In this document: piece after piece, positions 22,401-35,178 of the stretch | Position numbering within the stretch: the first letter of the stretch is position 1 | Layout of the letters: the number at the start of each line of letters is the position of its first letter | Origin: Arthrobotrys musiformis | Taxonomy: Eukaryota; Ascomycota; Orbiliomycetes; Orbiliales; Orbiliaceae | Assembly (NCBI GenBank): GCA_036971715.1 | Contig: JAVHJL010000009.1 | Span: forward strand, 992,001 to 1,056,000 | Length of the DNA: 64,000 nt | Reading direction: 5' to 3' | Notes under the pieces: generated by a model | Database searches by the model: none | Seen by the model: the letters and a program-made list of their open reading frames with translations, nothing else | What the model was told of the DNA's origin: nothing | Translations under genes and position numbers: made by a program

Positions 22401-23322
22401 AAGTCTTTAGGACTTCGTGTGATAATCCACTAACGCCCCCAGCCGATGAGTTTTTGAATGACAAGCCATCGTGCTTCTCGGTTTCGGATTTGCCTTTAAT
22501 TTGGATCCCTAGACCGAGTTTTTCAAGCCATTCGTTGACAGTCCTCTCAGCGGCAGTGACTTCGCTCGAGGCAGCGAAGGGTTTGATGAGAACCTTGGAG
22601 TTCAGATAACGCTGTTGTACTTTGACAGAGAGCTTCTTATCGAGTCTGTGGAGAGCTGTTAGCTGGCTCCCTTTCAAACGGGGCATGCAGCATGAGAGGT
22701 TGTCAGGGTCCCTTACTTTTTCAAGATCTTTACGAATCCTCGTCTGTTGACATCTACACCCAGTATCCACGTCAGTATCTACCGTAGTAACCACCTCATA
22801 CCTCAAACCCCCTTTGTGGAACATTCATACCTCCAAACCAAGCAATCTTCCTCAGCTGACCTCTCAACTCTAAAAGCACCTCGGCATGCTCTTCAAGCTC
22901 GTGCCTAGGAATGTTGTCTACATTCTCAAACTGCTCTTTATGTCTTTCCCCCAAAATCTTGAGTTTTCGGGTGCAGTCCGCTAGTCTTTTGTTATAGAAC
23001 TGGTCAACCTTTTCCAGTTCGCGGTCGAGGGAAAATATGAATGCTTTGAGGCAAGGGACTTTGTTAGCTTCAAAGAACACTAATTTTTGGAATTGGGATG
23101 AGGGAGCGTACGAGCGAGATCTGGATCCGTTTCGCCCTCGGTCGTTTGTAAGATACGTTTTATACGTTTCTTAAGTCCCTTGTAGTCGATATATGACGCC
23201 TGCCATTCCGGCACTACGTTACGGTAGAGGCTAGCGATATAAAGGTTAGCTATCATCTACGTAGCAGAAAACAGGTAACGGATGGGCTGGGAATAAAATA
23301 CTCACTTCTGACCAAACTTCAT
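19443..23322 (-). CDS. GDE1: Glycerophosphocholine phosphodiesterase Gde1 (SPX-ankyrin-GDPD)
   Basis: Seven exons on the minus strand: 23306-23322, 23112-23230, 22831-23043, 22717-22753, 21463-22645, 19653-21407 and 19443-19586. They encode 1155 residues (yeast Gde1 has 1223). The family hydrolyses glycerophosphocholine to choline and glycerol-3-phosphate in the cytosol. The N-terminal SPX domain (MKFGQNLYRNVVPEWQASYI, then VNRRGFVKILKKLDKKL) senses inositol pyrophosphates in this family. Ankyrin repeats occupy about residues 325-565. The GDPD domain begins at GHRGLGKN with His808 and continues with GENTLQSF, EFDVQLTKD and LYHDF, so catalytic residues look intact. The 17-nt first exon and 37-nt fourth exon were placed by SPX conservation, with branch points such as GCTAACA at intron 2. 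All joins keep frame. Confidence 0.95.
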
Positions 23323-26126
23323 CTTAGCTTGCTAAAAGTCTAAAAAAGAGAAGTCTGAAATGACGCCTTCTCGAGCTTGTTCTCCTTGTTGTTGGCGATA
23401 CCAGGCCCCGTTTCCTACGGTCCCGATCTCCCCCAAGGTAAAGGGTCTTGATTTTATTTGATTGGCGTATTTGACAGTTGTGCCTTCCTGAAACGATATA
23501 TCGGTAAAGAGTTATGTAAAAAAAAAAAAAGAGAAGTGCGTTGGGTGAGTTTGCTGTGAGTTTTGGTTCGCTTGGGAAAAAGGTTCAACGTTCTGCAATT
23601 TGGGGGAGGAAGCTTATTATCAATCAATCGATCAACCAAAATTGGTTCCAGTCGCCGAGTTCTTGTTGTAGCTCGCAATCGAAGTGGGCCTCAAGTGGAA
23701 TGCAGGCAAAAAAAGGGTTGGTTACAAGCGATCGAACAGCCAATGATGTCGTGATGATACTTTTGGGAACAGAATGTCCATTATCGAAAAGAATTTTTTA
23801 AACAAATCTATAGGCGGGAAGTAAAAAGACCGAGTCCGTTCTAGATCACTACCCGTCACTCTTTATATGATCTTCAGACCCTCCCGCTTTAGTTGAGTCA
23901 AGGTGTGTTAAATTTGGCAACGGCCGCGTGACTTCCTTTCCTTAAGGACCAAAATCGAAAAAATAAACGTCCGATGTCCGAAAAAAAAGTAAGGCGAAAA
24001 TTCTATATCCAGAGAGGAGTTCGTTTCGCTTCAATGCTCCCTTTCGAACCCTTTTTAGGGGTGGTGGTGAGTTCGAAACAAAAAATTGTTCGCGGGAACT
24101 CGCCGACACACACGCACAAAAGGTTATAAAAATCTCGACGGAACGCCTCTTTCTAAGGTCTTTGACCCCTGGAGATCCCCTCTCTGCGCCAGAAAATGCG
24201 ATGGACCCTGAACGAAAAAGAAAGCTTAGCCTAGTTATTTCTTGCCTGTAGAAACCTAGATGGCAGTCTTCTCTTCCTTTTTTTTGTTTTTTCTTCCTTT
24301 GCTCAGCTGATAGTATGAGGGCTGGCACCTTGGTGAATGAGGAAAGAAAAGTGGAGTCAGTCGCGGATAGGTATAGTTAAACTATTGCTGAAGAGAATGT
24401 GATCATGCAGAGCTCGGGAACCACCTCTTTGAGACATCGGTATGGGAATAGAAAAAGCTAGGGTTTGGGAAAAGGAGGAAGAGGAAGCAGAAGGCCAGTA
24501 TAAATAAGAAATGGAATTACATAGATGTCCGAACACTTCCGATTTCCCGAAATATATCTCCATCCACTATGGCATCGATGAATAGCTCGAAGGCACATGC
24601 ATCACTCGAAGCCCATGGTGTTGTTCTTGCCCCCAACCCTCATGCATGTTCTAACAGGCAAATTGACGTGATTGGCTCCTCTAACGTGCCGAAACCATTG
24701 GCTCAGATGCCACCAGTCGATCTGCGATGACCTCGCTTGCCATGGGAAGGGGCTGGTCGAAGGGCTATCGGACGTCGTTGGGGGTGGATACTGTGGGGCA
24801 AGGAGCTTGAGAGCTTGCGGCTTCCTTTGACAAGGGTGGGAACATCCGGGGAAGAGCCACGAGTGCAAGGGTAGCACAGCGGCGCGGTCAAGCCAGCCTC
24901 ATGCATGTTCAATCCGTTGGGTGAAGACTATTGGGGGTTCCTTTGAACTAGTCCTTTCACGTTGATAATATCGATAAGTCATGGGTATAAGCGCTGCGCT
25001 GGGGATATATATCGATCATGGGTTATTCAATCGTAGGAGTCTAAGCAAGTACCTAGGCAAATAGGAAACGTTCGATCGGGATATATTTCTACCCCACTAA
25101 GATCCTACAACGTAATATTTGCCTTGCTTCCTGTCCCTTTGAAGGCTTTTAAGCCCACAAACTGGAAGCCTGAAGTGTTGCCAACGCGCGTATTGCGATA
25201 TATCGATATTGGTTGGCCCTCTGAGCAGAAGACTCAAGATCAAGATATAAGACCAAGCCAATGTGATATATTAATAATCAATAATACTTCGATCGTATCG
25301 CATGATATCCCATGGGCCAATGGGAATTCGCAGGATCTTGAGATCCTAGATCTCGATGAGCCTCTCCACTAAAAATCGATTAGGCAACATCGCATTCATT
25401 CCCTAAGAGATCTAGAGCTACCACTCATGTGACAAGCCCTGGAATTCATATAACTACTTGCCTACCTACCTAGGCACCCGGGTTCTGGCAAGCGGGCATA
25501 TTATAGTCCAAACTATCGCGTTATATCACAAATCTAGTCTAGATATCTGGACTGATTGATCAACCACTCAAGATAATTCGGCTGCCTATGGATGACTGGT
25601 ATGTTACACAAAGCAGATCTCTTGATTGTAGTTAAACTTAACTTGATATAATTTTGCAACACTCTAGAGCTCTATCAACTCACGCATATGTGCAGAGCTA
25701 GGCTACGACATTGACCAATTGAATTATCTATCATAGCATTGCGAGTCGGTATATACCGAGGCTACCTGCGAAGCAAGGGGATAGTGGACTTATTTCGTTT
25801 AATCATTTGAGCGCGAGAGTGAGTTTTGAAATTTCGATAATACGATATATTGAATCTAATATATTTGCTCTGCTTCATACTATCCCAAAAGATTAAGGGC
25901 ATTCAGATGTAATACAAATCAAGGCAGGCTAGATCTATAAAAACTCCGTTCGTCCCCCGCATATATATCGACAATTAGTTTGCCATAGGTATACCTAGCT
26001 AGCTAGCCCCCGGGATACTTATAGCACCGTCGGTTCGATTATCGCAACTTCTAAACGCCCCGCTCTCGGATTAACCATCCTGTACTCTTAAAATCTTACC
26101 TCAGACGCTTCAAAAGATACCTGACC
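23323..26126. other. Divergent intergenic region
   Basis: About 2.8 kb upstream of both GDE1 (minus) and the secreted gene at 26127 (plus). No supported gene. The region from about 24.9 to 26.1 kb is AT-rich with many short palindromes (GATATATATCGATC, CTAGCTAGCTAG, TCTAGTCTAGA). An A12 run lies near 23519-23531. It presumably carries both promoters. Confidence 0.45.
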
Positions 26127-27657
26127 ATGAACACTTCTATATCATCATGGCTAATCCGAATTAGCCTCTTTGTTTTGCTAATACCGTTTTCGGCCCATCG
26201 AGCTCTTGCGGAGGATTCACCATTTTATAAAGCCGCTCTAGACTCAGTATATTTCAACTTTTACGTCCAAAGTTCTCTTATGGAATTAAGGCCATTTACT
26301 TTAGTGTTCGATTCCAACTTTACCTTTCCCGATACAAAAGTCTGCACCGAGAGCGTTAACGTCGGAAATAAGGATGATTTCACTCTGGGAGACCTTGCTC
26401 ATCACGGTTGGAGTGCCGCTCTTTTGGATATCACACAAGATGATATCAAAAAGGATAAGGAAAGGTTTTCAGATGGATCTTCATGTTTTAGGAGAGACAT
26501 GGTAAGAGTAAAATAGTTTCCACATTGATTTTTTTCTTGCAATTGCCTTTTCTTTTTTCCTCCTCGCCCTCAATTTTAACCATAGAGAGTGGTTACCCCA
26601 GCATCAACATTGATCTCCGAACCCAGTGGCCTTGATAAACCAACTATTCGGTTCATGTTATTAACTTCTCGGGCCGGTGTTAGCTACTCTCGTTAGTTTT
26701 AGATGCATGGACCACGAACCTGCACAGTCTGGGAAGATTCTCATACCTACAAAGGGAAACCAGCGGTGGCAAAATGGAGGAAAAATGCGAAATGGTCGGC
26801 GTCTTCAAAGCCTGGTGGCGTCTTTTCAAGAGTATTTTCAAAGACGGGCAAGCGGTCACCGAATGCTCGCAGGTTAAGGTCAACTTTAACAGTAGGCTTG
26901 CCACGCGGGAGGAATACGACAAATTTATCAGCCTACTAGACGCATCTATGCAGGGTATCTATAGTATTATCAATACTTGGATATGCAGACACGAGATGAC
27001 GGATAAGAGTATGACCTACTTTACTTTATTCAAGAGAGAGGAGAAGGATATTCGCGCGAAAGATGGTCTCAGGACTTTCGCAGGCTTGAGTTCAGATCTC
27101 CCGCGGCTAGTGCACTTTCTAGATGACTACCCGGAGGTAACTATTCACTTTTTTTCTTCCTCGACGTTTAGCACTCTCAAACTGGACGCAGTGAACCTTA
27201 CCAAGAGTCCGCATTTTGGAGAACACTTTTCTAACGGAGATGAATCAACTTTCAAATACAGGCCCTCTTAAAAGCATTGACGGAGGTAACCGGGGATATA
27301 GGCGACGCCGCCCCACAATTGTACCTCAACTTAAAAAAACGAGCTGCATTTACTAAATGGGCAATGGAAACTTTTGGGATTGTGAAAGATACGAAGGAGG
27401 ATCGACAATCCGAACGACAGGCGCTGTTGCTATACTGTTCCCGGTTTGAGAAGACCTTTCCTTATGTTCCGCCTATGACAAACGAAGAGGCCGAGGATGA
27501 GGACAAGGAGACTGAAAACCTAGCACTTCTTCAGGGATTTAAGATAGCCCGATTCTTAAGGTCGTTAGGTTTGAAGCCTGAGGATTTAGATTCGTTGGGT
27601 CTACCAGAGGGAGCCCTTGATGATCATAAAAGTCTTTTAAAATTGGTCGGGTTTTAA
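26127..27657 (+). CDS. Secreted protein of unknown function, multi-exon, middle structure uncertain
   Basis: Exon 1 (26127-26501) starts with a clear signal peptide (MNTSISSWLIRISLFVLLIP, cut after ALA near residue 28). The mature protein begins EDSPFYKAALDSVYFNFY. The last intron is secure: 27137-27261, joining LVHFLDDYPE to ALLKALTEVTG in phase. The last exon (27262-27657) ends LKPEDLDSLGLPEG...LVGF. Between them, coding sequence resumes by about 26703 (DAWTTNLHSLGRF, later VFKAWWRLFKSIFKDGQ). An exon from 26586 (RVVTPASTLISEPSGLDKP) would fit, but linking the two in frame needs a 26-nt intron at 26677-26702, too short for normal splicing. A non-consensus donor or a real frameshift are alternatives. 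No family is recognised; Cys are few. Protein length is therefore not given. Confidence 0.65.
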
Positions 27658-28691
27658 CGTCGGCGCTGCAGGTTGCCGGTTGCTCTAGCCACAGAACTCT
27701 TGAATACTTACCTAGATAGTTAAACTTGCTCGGTCTAGTATATACGGTAGTTACAGCTATTAATATTATACTTAGCCGGGTTCATAAATTTGAACGTGTG
27801 TGCTATCGGCCAAATATCCTACTTCGGTTTCCTGCAGCGCAGGATTTGTGTGGTTTGGAGTGAACTCTGGATTTGTGATAACTACAGATTATAATATTAT
27901 GAGAATCAATCAATTGGTTACATGTTTCTCCCAAGATCAAGAGTGATAACCTGCAGGTTAGGAGGGAGTATCTGCCTGAAGGTCTGATACACGCAATTAA
28001 TTCTACGACAAAAATTTAAATAAATTTTTTACAGATGAACCGGGGGCGCAGTACTATGAGGTAACTTGAGGGACTTTAGAAGACCCCGAAGAGACTTGAC
28101 CTAATACTTACCGTGTGGGCGTAGATGTAATCCTTAGTAGACTCCGGGCGCTGCCTGATCGAAGTTTATCAGGCCGCTTTAATGTTACGTATAGCGTCAG
28201 GCACGCGATTTGATGCCAATGGTGATGGCGTCGAAAGCTGACTTACTAATTACCCAAGACATCGGTCTCGACAATAACCTTGTATGTCTATTGCTTTGGC
28301 TAGATTTGGTATACGAGACAAGTCTATCGTATCATAGTTTCAAACTTTTTCCTCTATAATTTCCATCATGATCAAAACCCTCCCATCATAAAACTTTCCT
28401 TCTATGAACAAAAAAGGTAAAAGGCATACGAGAGGCCTAAAAAAAAGGAAACAAAGAAGAAAGGGTTATGGTAATGTGCGTTTCCCCGATATCCGTGATC
28501 CCCAAACTGATCAACACTCTTCCGGCGGAAATAAACCATAACTACTCGCACTTGGTTCAAAGGAAAAAGTAAAATAATAATGCAAGTTCAAGAGAGTTGG
28601 CTTCCAACATCATATCGATAGATCGAACCGGCCATATGCATTAAAAGGGCGCGCCAAAGGACCATCCAGGAATTTACCAATGTAGGGGTTC
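27658..28691. other. Convergent intergenic region
   Basis: About 1.0 kb between the secreted gene and PRP43, both ending here. AT-rich and without a supported gene. Confidence 0.5.
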
Positions 28692-31153
28692 CTAGCCCCT
28701 CTGCATCCTCTTATCCAACTTGGCCTTCCGGGCGATCTTATCAGCGGTTCTCTGGAGTGCCGTTTTAATTTCACCCTTTTCGAACGAGTCGATGTCGTAG
28801 TAGTTGGGGGCGATATCCTATGAGAAGTTTTATTAGCGTCATGTCGAAAATGCACTTAGAAAAGAAAAGGGAGCCTACCATCAACCACTCAGGCTTCACA
28901 CTCGTAACCGTTCGGATGTAGTTCTTGGTTGTGAGGACAAACTCGTTGTAAAGAACCCATTCATTCTCCTGCCCCAACATTGTGCTCGGGTGCAAGAGGA
29001 CGTCCTGGTTATCCTTTACAGTCTTGTAACTCTTGCCAGTCGACATCTTCTTCGCAACTTGCATAAAAAAACCGGCACATAATGCCTGTCGGATGTTGTT
29101 ATAATAGTTTCGATCGTCGAAGGGCGTGGTCGTCATATCAACATCCTGCTTTTCCATAATAACTCTCAGTTGGTTTCGAACATTGTCGGCTGAGGTAAGA
29201 GAGCGGAATGATAGGTAATTCTCCGAACACCATTTTTGACCGGCACCTGGACCTAGAGATTTGAAGGCGTGGTAGACGTTGAGCATGGTAAGATGATCAC
29301 CATCTGGATGTGCGAATTGGGCTTTTGCCGCGTCGGCTTCCTTGCGTTTGTGCATAGGGCGGACGAAGACTTGAGGAACGGAGAGGAGAGCGGTAATGGA
29401 AAGGATTTCGCTGGCACATTGGAATTCGGAGGATGAAATCAACATAACCGCGAGAGCTGGGTCGAGAGGGTATTCGGAAGACATGCGTCCTAAGGTTGTC
29501 AATTCACCCTCGTCATCCAAACAAGCGAGGTAGTTCAACTCCTCAAGTGCTCTCATCATTGTCTCCGGAGCGGGAGGGTCCATGAAGTCGAAGTGAACCA
29601 AGTCGTCAATTCCGAGCTTCTTCAATTCCAACACAGTACTAGCCAGGTTGCTCCTCAGAATCTCAGGATATGTTTGATCGATGAGCTCTTTCTTGAAGGC
29701 ATCTTCTGTGTACAATCTAAAGCACTTTCCAGGTCGTGTACGACCAGCACGACCAGCACGCTGCTGTGCGCTGGCTTTACTAATTGGCGAAATAAGTAAC
29801 GATTCAACCCTGATACGTGGGTTGTAGACTTTCTGCTTGCTAAAGCCCGGGTCAACGACATAGACTATACCATCAATGGTAAGAGACGTTTCTGCGATGT
29901 TTGTGGAGACGACGACCTTCCGGCCTGGCTTTCCACCTGCGCGGGCCGGTGGAGGGGCTGGATCAAAAATTCGTTGCTGTTGGTTGGGAGGCAGAGTACC
30001 ATAAAGTGCATAAACCTTGAGCGGACCGGTATCATATTCCCTTTGCATTTCATCTCCCTCGGCACGAAGACGCTTGCAAGCCTCTTCGATCTCCTCTTCA
30101 CCAGTCAAGAATAAAAGAATATCGCCTTCCGGCTCACTCCCATGGATTTGTAGGACAGTTCGCAGAGCGGCTTCGACATAATCCCTCTCTGGTTCTGGTG
30201 TATAAAAGATTTCGACTGGATGGGTTCGACCGGGAACAGCAAGTAAAGGTGCGTTGAAGTCATTATCCTCAACTCCAAAGTACCTTTGGAATTTTTGCGC
30301 ATCCAAAGTAGCGGACATGACTACGATCTTAAGATCGGGCCGTCTCTTAGCCACATCCTTCAGCAAACCCATCAAGATATCCGTCGCAAGAGTACGCTCG
30401 TGAGCTTCGTCGAGAATGATACACGAATACCTATTAAGATTCGGGTCGTTCATAGCCTCTCTAAGCAACATTCCGTCGGTCATGTACTGCAGAAGGGTCT
30501 TGGAAGATGTATTGTTCTCGAATCTGATATTGTAACCAACTTCCTCTCCGAGAACGACGTCCATTTCATCGGCAACACGCTTTGCGACGGACATCGCGGC
30601 GACTCTTCGAGGTTGGGTACAAGCGATCTTCTTCCCAGTTGATAAGGGGTCTTCATCGTACAGAACGAATTGGGGGATTTGGGTGGTTTTTCCGGAACCA
30701 GTTTCACCGACGAAGACGAGGATTTGGTTTTCCTGATAAAGTCGAAGGAATTCATCTCTATCATATATGTTAGCGAGGCCGACTTTCAACCATCCAACGA
30801 CCCCCGATACCAAATTGTATCAATGGATTCTTTCTTTCTTACCTTTGAGCATGGACGGGCAAATCACGTCTTTTCTTTAGAATATCGAAATACTGTTTCG
30901 ACAACTGTGTCCCAGTGAATGGATTGAGCGGTCCATCTTCGGCCTTCTGCGCCTGTGCGGTAGTTGTCTGATGGCGAGTGAGCCCAGCAAATAGATCTTG
31001 ACCTGCCGACAAGGCAGTGGAAGGTGCGTACATGTGAGCCAAGTAAGGATTGTCCATGTCTTTGTCTTTTGGAGCCCCGTTTACGGCTGCGCTGCTAACC
31101 TTCGCCTTTTTGGTCGGTCGGTCGCTATCGACGGTTTCACGTTCTCCCGGCAT
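28692..31153 (-). CDS. PRP43: DEAH-box RNA helicase Prp43
   Basis: Three exons on the minus strand (30843-31153, 28879-30757, 28692-28817) encode 771 residues, against 767 in yeast. Prp43 is the ATPase that dismantles the spliceosome and intron lariat. It also acts in pre-rRNA processing in the nucleolus, activated by G-patch partners. Visible motifs are GETGSGKT (Lys127), TQPRRVAA, DEAH (220-223), SAT (252-254) and QRAGRAGRTRPG, followed by winged-helix, ratchet and OB-fold regions. The first exon encodes the N-terminal extension with NPYLAHMYAP and NPFTGTQLSKQYFDILKKRR, characteristic of Prp43. The last exon gives DIAPNYYDIDSFEKGEIKTA and a basic end. Without splicing, the frame opens with an intron-encoded false N-terminus. 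The gene is head-to-head with RTP1. Confidence 0.98.
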
Positions 31154-31678
31154 AGCGAGAGTAGGACGGACGAGCCTTTGTGATGGCTACTGTAGCTGCG
31201 CTTCGGCGGAGGAACGAGGCTGTAGTATCGGTGTTGAATAGATGCGTGGTAGAGAATAGCTTGTTCGTAGTGTTCGAATTCGCGAGGACGACTCACTCAC
31301 TTCCCGACCAGCTGCCAAACGGTGGTTCAAGAGGTAGCTGAGCTGGTGTTTCGAGGAGAAAGGAGCCACGGATTCAATCTAAAACGATCGTTTCCCTGCC
31401 CTTTCCAACAGTGGTCCTGAAAAGACGGCAAAGAGACGATGGAGATGTCTGGCTGTGAGGAGGTAGTGGAAGGAAGAGAGAAAGATGGTGGTTTTGGCCA
31501 TCAGAAAAAAAATTGGACAGGGTTCTTCCTTCAGCGCCGGAAACAGGCTTGGCTTGGTCGCTTCCTTCTGCTCAACTCCAACTAACTGCAGCTTCGCGAA
31601 CTCCAATGCTTCGCTACTTCACGAACTTCGTCAAAACTTCATCTTGGCTTCATAAATTCGAAAATAAAACTAATCTTC
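31154..31678. promoter_or_regulatory. Shared promoter region of PRP43 and RTP1
   Basis: 525 bp separate the divergent start codons of PRP43 (31153, minus) and RTP1 (31679, plus). No gene lies between, so both promoters must sit here. No TATA box was obvious. Confidence 0.55.
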
Positions 31679-34600
31679 ATGTCCAGCCAGAAGACTTTCC
31701 AGACAACTCTCACTGCAGCTGCTACATTCCTCCAGCCGGTCTTCAAGCCTCAAAATGGTGGGTTCATTCGTTCTCCAAACTCGAGAAATCGTTTGATATC
31801 AGGCTCTAACTCCCACAAGGACCAATTAGACACCATACTTCTATAATCGAATCTCTCTACAAAAACCTCCCTAAAAACGACCTTGCAAGTTCTTCACTTG
31901 ATGGAGGCTCTTCTTACAATGATAAATCCTTAAGGGTTATAACATATGCTTTGTCACTGCTTTCGAAGCTGAACCAATCCGCGACTCCCAAGAGTTCGTC
32001 GCCAGAGGCTCTTTTCGCGCCTCGAGATCAACGTATCATCCTCGGATTGGCGGATTTAATACTTTTAGAAGGGATATACCCAAATACTACGTCTGGGATC
32101 CTTCCGCCGTTGGATAGACGTACGAAGTCCTCTGGGTACTTTTCGCAAATCCAAGCTGCCGCTGCCGCATCTATTAGTCAGCAACAAGATGGAACGGGTA
32201 GTAGTCACAGCGTCGAATTACTTGCGGCCATAGTAGATAATGTTCAGCCTATATTAGCAACGGCATCGAATGAAGTCAGCGATGCCGTGCGAGAGAGGCT
32301 GCAGATGGACTTAGTAGCTTGTTTGGGTGAACTCGCGTTTAATCCACAGACCGGGTCCGAGGAGTGGCAGAGAAGGTTTTACGGTTCTTTAGACAGGTAT
32401 TTCCTTTCCCACAAGACTGAACTTCGCCTATAGTTTCTTTCCTATATGACTGGCTACAGATTGCTGATACTGTGCATTTACTACAGCATCCCAACACCTA
32501 TTCTTCTACCCCTCCTTGTACCCCTCATTCTCCCCACAACCCCACCGTGGTTTCAAAAACCATTAACAACCTACCTCTCCAGCATCCCACTAGCCCGCCA
32601 GGGTGGTGTAAAAGATGAAATCACATTCTTTATAGACCCTACGAAAGATATACCTACCCAACGGATAGCACTCCAACAAGCATCCAAACTCATAGGGTCT
32701 GTACCAACCTCCTCAAGCCCCGATCAGTACTTCTCTGTTATCGCACCGCAATTGCTGGAACTTTTAGATGAGCCTGGGAATTTGGGGACTGCGGCGGCGA
32801 TAGTTATCAACGATGTATTCGAACGGCGGAAGAAAGGAGTTGAGAAATACTTTTTCCCGACATTGTTGCGACCAATACGGCCGGCGAAGTCGCAGGTACC
32901 ACCCGTAGAGGAAGTGGAGGATGGCGATATAATCACACTAACAGAGGAGGGAGACCTCGAACGGGCGATTAATCGGATATCTTCGCTTTTCCAATCATCG
33001 AATGGACAAAGTTATCTTGCGTCAAAGATCCTAGATACGTTGACACTACCGCTTTGGGGTCTATGGCAATTCGCTATTTCCATAAAAGCGACGAGTCTGG
33101 TGTTTACGAAAACTCCGCAGGACCTTCTGACTGCTTACATGAAGCTGAAACCCAGTTCAACGGCTTTGGACGAGATAGTCCGGAATTTTGGGTATAATGG
33201 TGACGAACATTGGATCTTTACGCGGGGGGAGATGGGACAAGTCAAGATTATACTACGAGATACTGGGCTACCTTCGAAGGCTGTCGAAATCACGGATATA
33301 GAGGAGCGGACACCAAGATTTATATCCTTAGCTCTAGCGGCAAATGACGACGTATTTACGGACTTCTTCTTGACGATGTGTAGGCGGTGGTTGGGTGGTG
33401 GGTTTACGATCAGTGCCGAGGGAGGGGATAGAGCTGCGTTTGGGCTACTATTTCAATTGAAGGTTTTGGAGGGGATATTGGAACATCATTCGGAGCGGCT
33501 GACCCGGCGGCCGGAACAAGTTATTATACTCGTCAAGGAAATACTAGATTCCCACGTCCGAACGTTGAAGAAAGAGAAGGAAAGGCTTGAGGCGTTGCAG
33601 AATCCGTCCATGAATACCCTTGGAAGGATCATGAACGGAGAGGAAGATTTTAGTACCTTCGCCCCTGAAGATGACGAAACTTCCAACGGCGCTGATGCGA
33701 TAGGTATTGCATTGCAATTATTGAATTCAATCGTTTCAACATCGTTTTCGAGGACTGTATCCGAACAGGAGAAGAAGCTATTATCAACACTGCAACCTGC
33801 TTTGGGTTACTTATCTTCCGAAGCCGGCGTGGACCCATCGATCGCTTCTCTAACGAGGAGTTTGGGACTTTTTATATCCACGCAGGATATTCCGCTAACC
33901 GCGCCAATGGATGGAGACACCAAGCCTGTCGACGAGAAAGTGTTAAAACAACAGCAGATGTTACAAACCGCATTATTATACCTCCGAGATCAAATGATGC
34001 CGATCCGTGCGCATGGGTTGGAGATGCTGAAAGAGTTAATACGAGAACGAAGCTCCGTTATCGATGTTCAGGCGATTACGAAGCTTTTGATCGATATGTT
34101 GCAGGATAAAGAGTCATTTGTGTATTTGGGTGTGGTTAAGGCACTTTGTGAGTTGGCTGATAAACATCCGAATACGGTTATCAAGATGTTGGTTGAGGTG
34201 TATGTGGATAAAGATGAAAAGATGGGAATTGATGAGCGGTTGAAAGTTGGAGAGGCGTTGATGGGGACAGTGCAGAGGCTTGGGGAGACGGCGGTGGGGA
34301 AGGTTGCTGAAGGGGTTGGGAATGTGATGGTTGGCTTGGCGGGGAGGAGGAAGAAGAGGTATAAAGAAGCCGGGGAGGTCAAAAAGGAGAAAGAGGAGGC
34401 GGAAAGGAGGGTAAAAAAAAAAGGGGAGATGGATGAAGAGTATAAAAAGGCTTTGAAGGAAGCAAGGGTTGAAGCTGGGCTTGATACCGCAGATGGTAAG
34501 GTCAAGATCGAAGAGGTGGAGGATGACGAACAGTGGATTTCAAAAGCCGGAGAAGAGGATTATAGGGTCAGGACTTCGGCATTGTCAGTTTTGGGGGTGC

Positions 34601-34902
34601 TGTTCGAGACTAATGCCGCTGGCGTGCCGTTGGGGGTCACACTTGCTGCTGTGGAGGTTGCATTAAGAATCTTGGAATTAGAAAGAGGCAAAGAGCAAGC
34701 AACGGTTAGGAGGGCTGCTGTGCATTTGATTTCGAGTATCTTGAACGGACTGGAGAAGAAGGGAACGGTGGAGCTATTGAAAGTCATACCGAGAGAACGG
34801 CTGGAGGATATCGTAAGGGTCCTAGGATATACGAGAGCGACAGACGACGATGGACTAGTGAGAGAACAGGCAGGCATGCTTGTTGAAGCCTTAACCGAAT
34901 AA
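31679..34902 (+). CDS. RTP1: RNA polymerase II nuclear import factor Rtp1 (TANGO6-like)
   Basis: Three exons (31679-31757, 31820-32396, 32487-34902) encode 1023 residues, against 981 in yeast. Rtp1 is an alpha-helical-repeat protein that helps assembled RNA polymerase II enter the nucleus. Both conserved C-terminal blocks are visible. One is around residues 705-820 (LLYLRDQMMPIRAHGLEMLK, ALCELADKHPNTVIKMLVEV). The other is around 905-1000 (DYRVRTSALSVLGVLFETN, TVRRAAVHLISSILNGL). Between them lies a highly charged Lys/Glu linker. Intron 1 is supported by a CTAAC branch point 10 nt before CAAG and by an in-frame stop just upstream of the acceptor. The second intron joins FYGSLD to SIPTPILLP. 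The gene is convergent with RIP1, 276 bp apart. Confidence 0.92.
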
Positions 34903-35178
34903 AGCGGCCCGTTACATACTACTTTCTAACGAAGACATACTCAAGTATATACGCAATCTCCAGCGACTTCTACTTAGAATTTATATGTACTAGAGGAGAT
35001 ATTGGAAAGGTATAAACAGGCGAAGAAATGTAAAGAAAAAGGTTTAAAAAAGGCCGCTTCTAACAAAGCTATTTTGCTGTAGTGTTTGCTCTTTTCAAAG
35101 TTTCACCAAACTTATCTGTACAGTGGAGGGGTAGTTTTATAAGACCATTGGCACATGGAATTGAATGGGGATGGTTTT

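Noticed and set aside
23080..23111. 32-nt intron in the GDE1 SPX region
   Set aside because: Too short. A 68-nt intron (23044-23111) with a GCTAACA branch point gives the family-like DPDLAPFIFSLDREL.
30758..30842. Apparent N-terminus of PRP43 beginning MVSGVVGWLK
   Set aside because: This is intron translated in frame. Splicing 30843 to 30757 restores the conserved VHAQR-DEFLRLYQ join.
32397..32486. Apparent start of RTP1 beginning MTGYRLLILC
   Set aside because: It lies in intron 2. The spliced upstream exons continue the frame and give the expected length.
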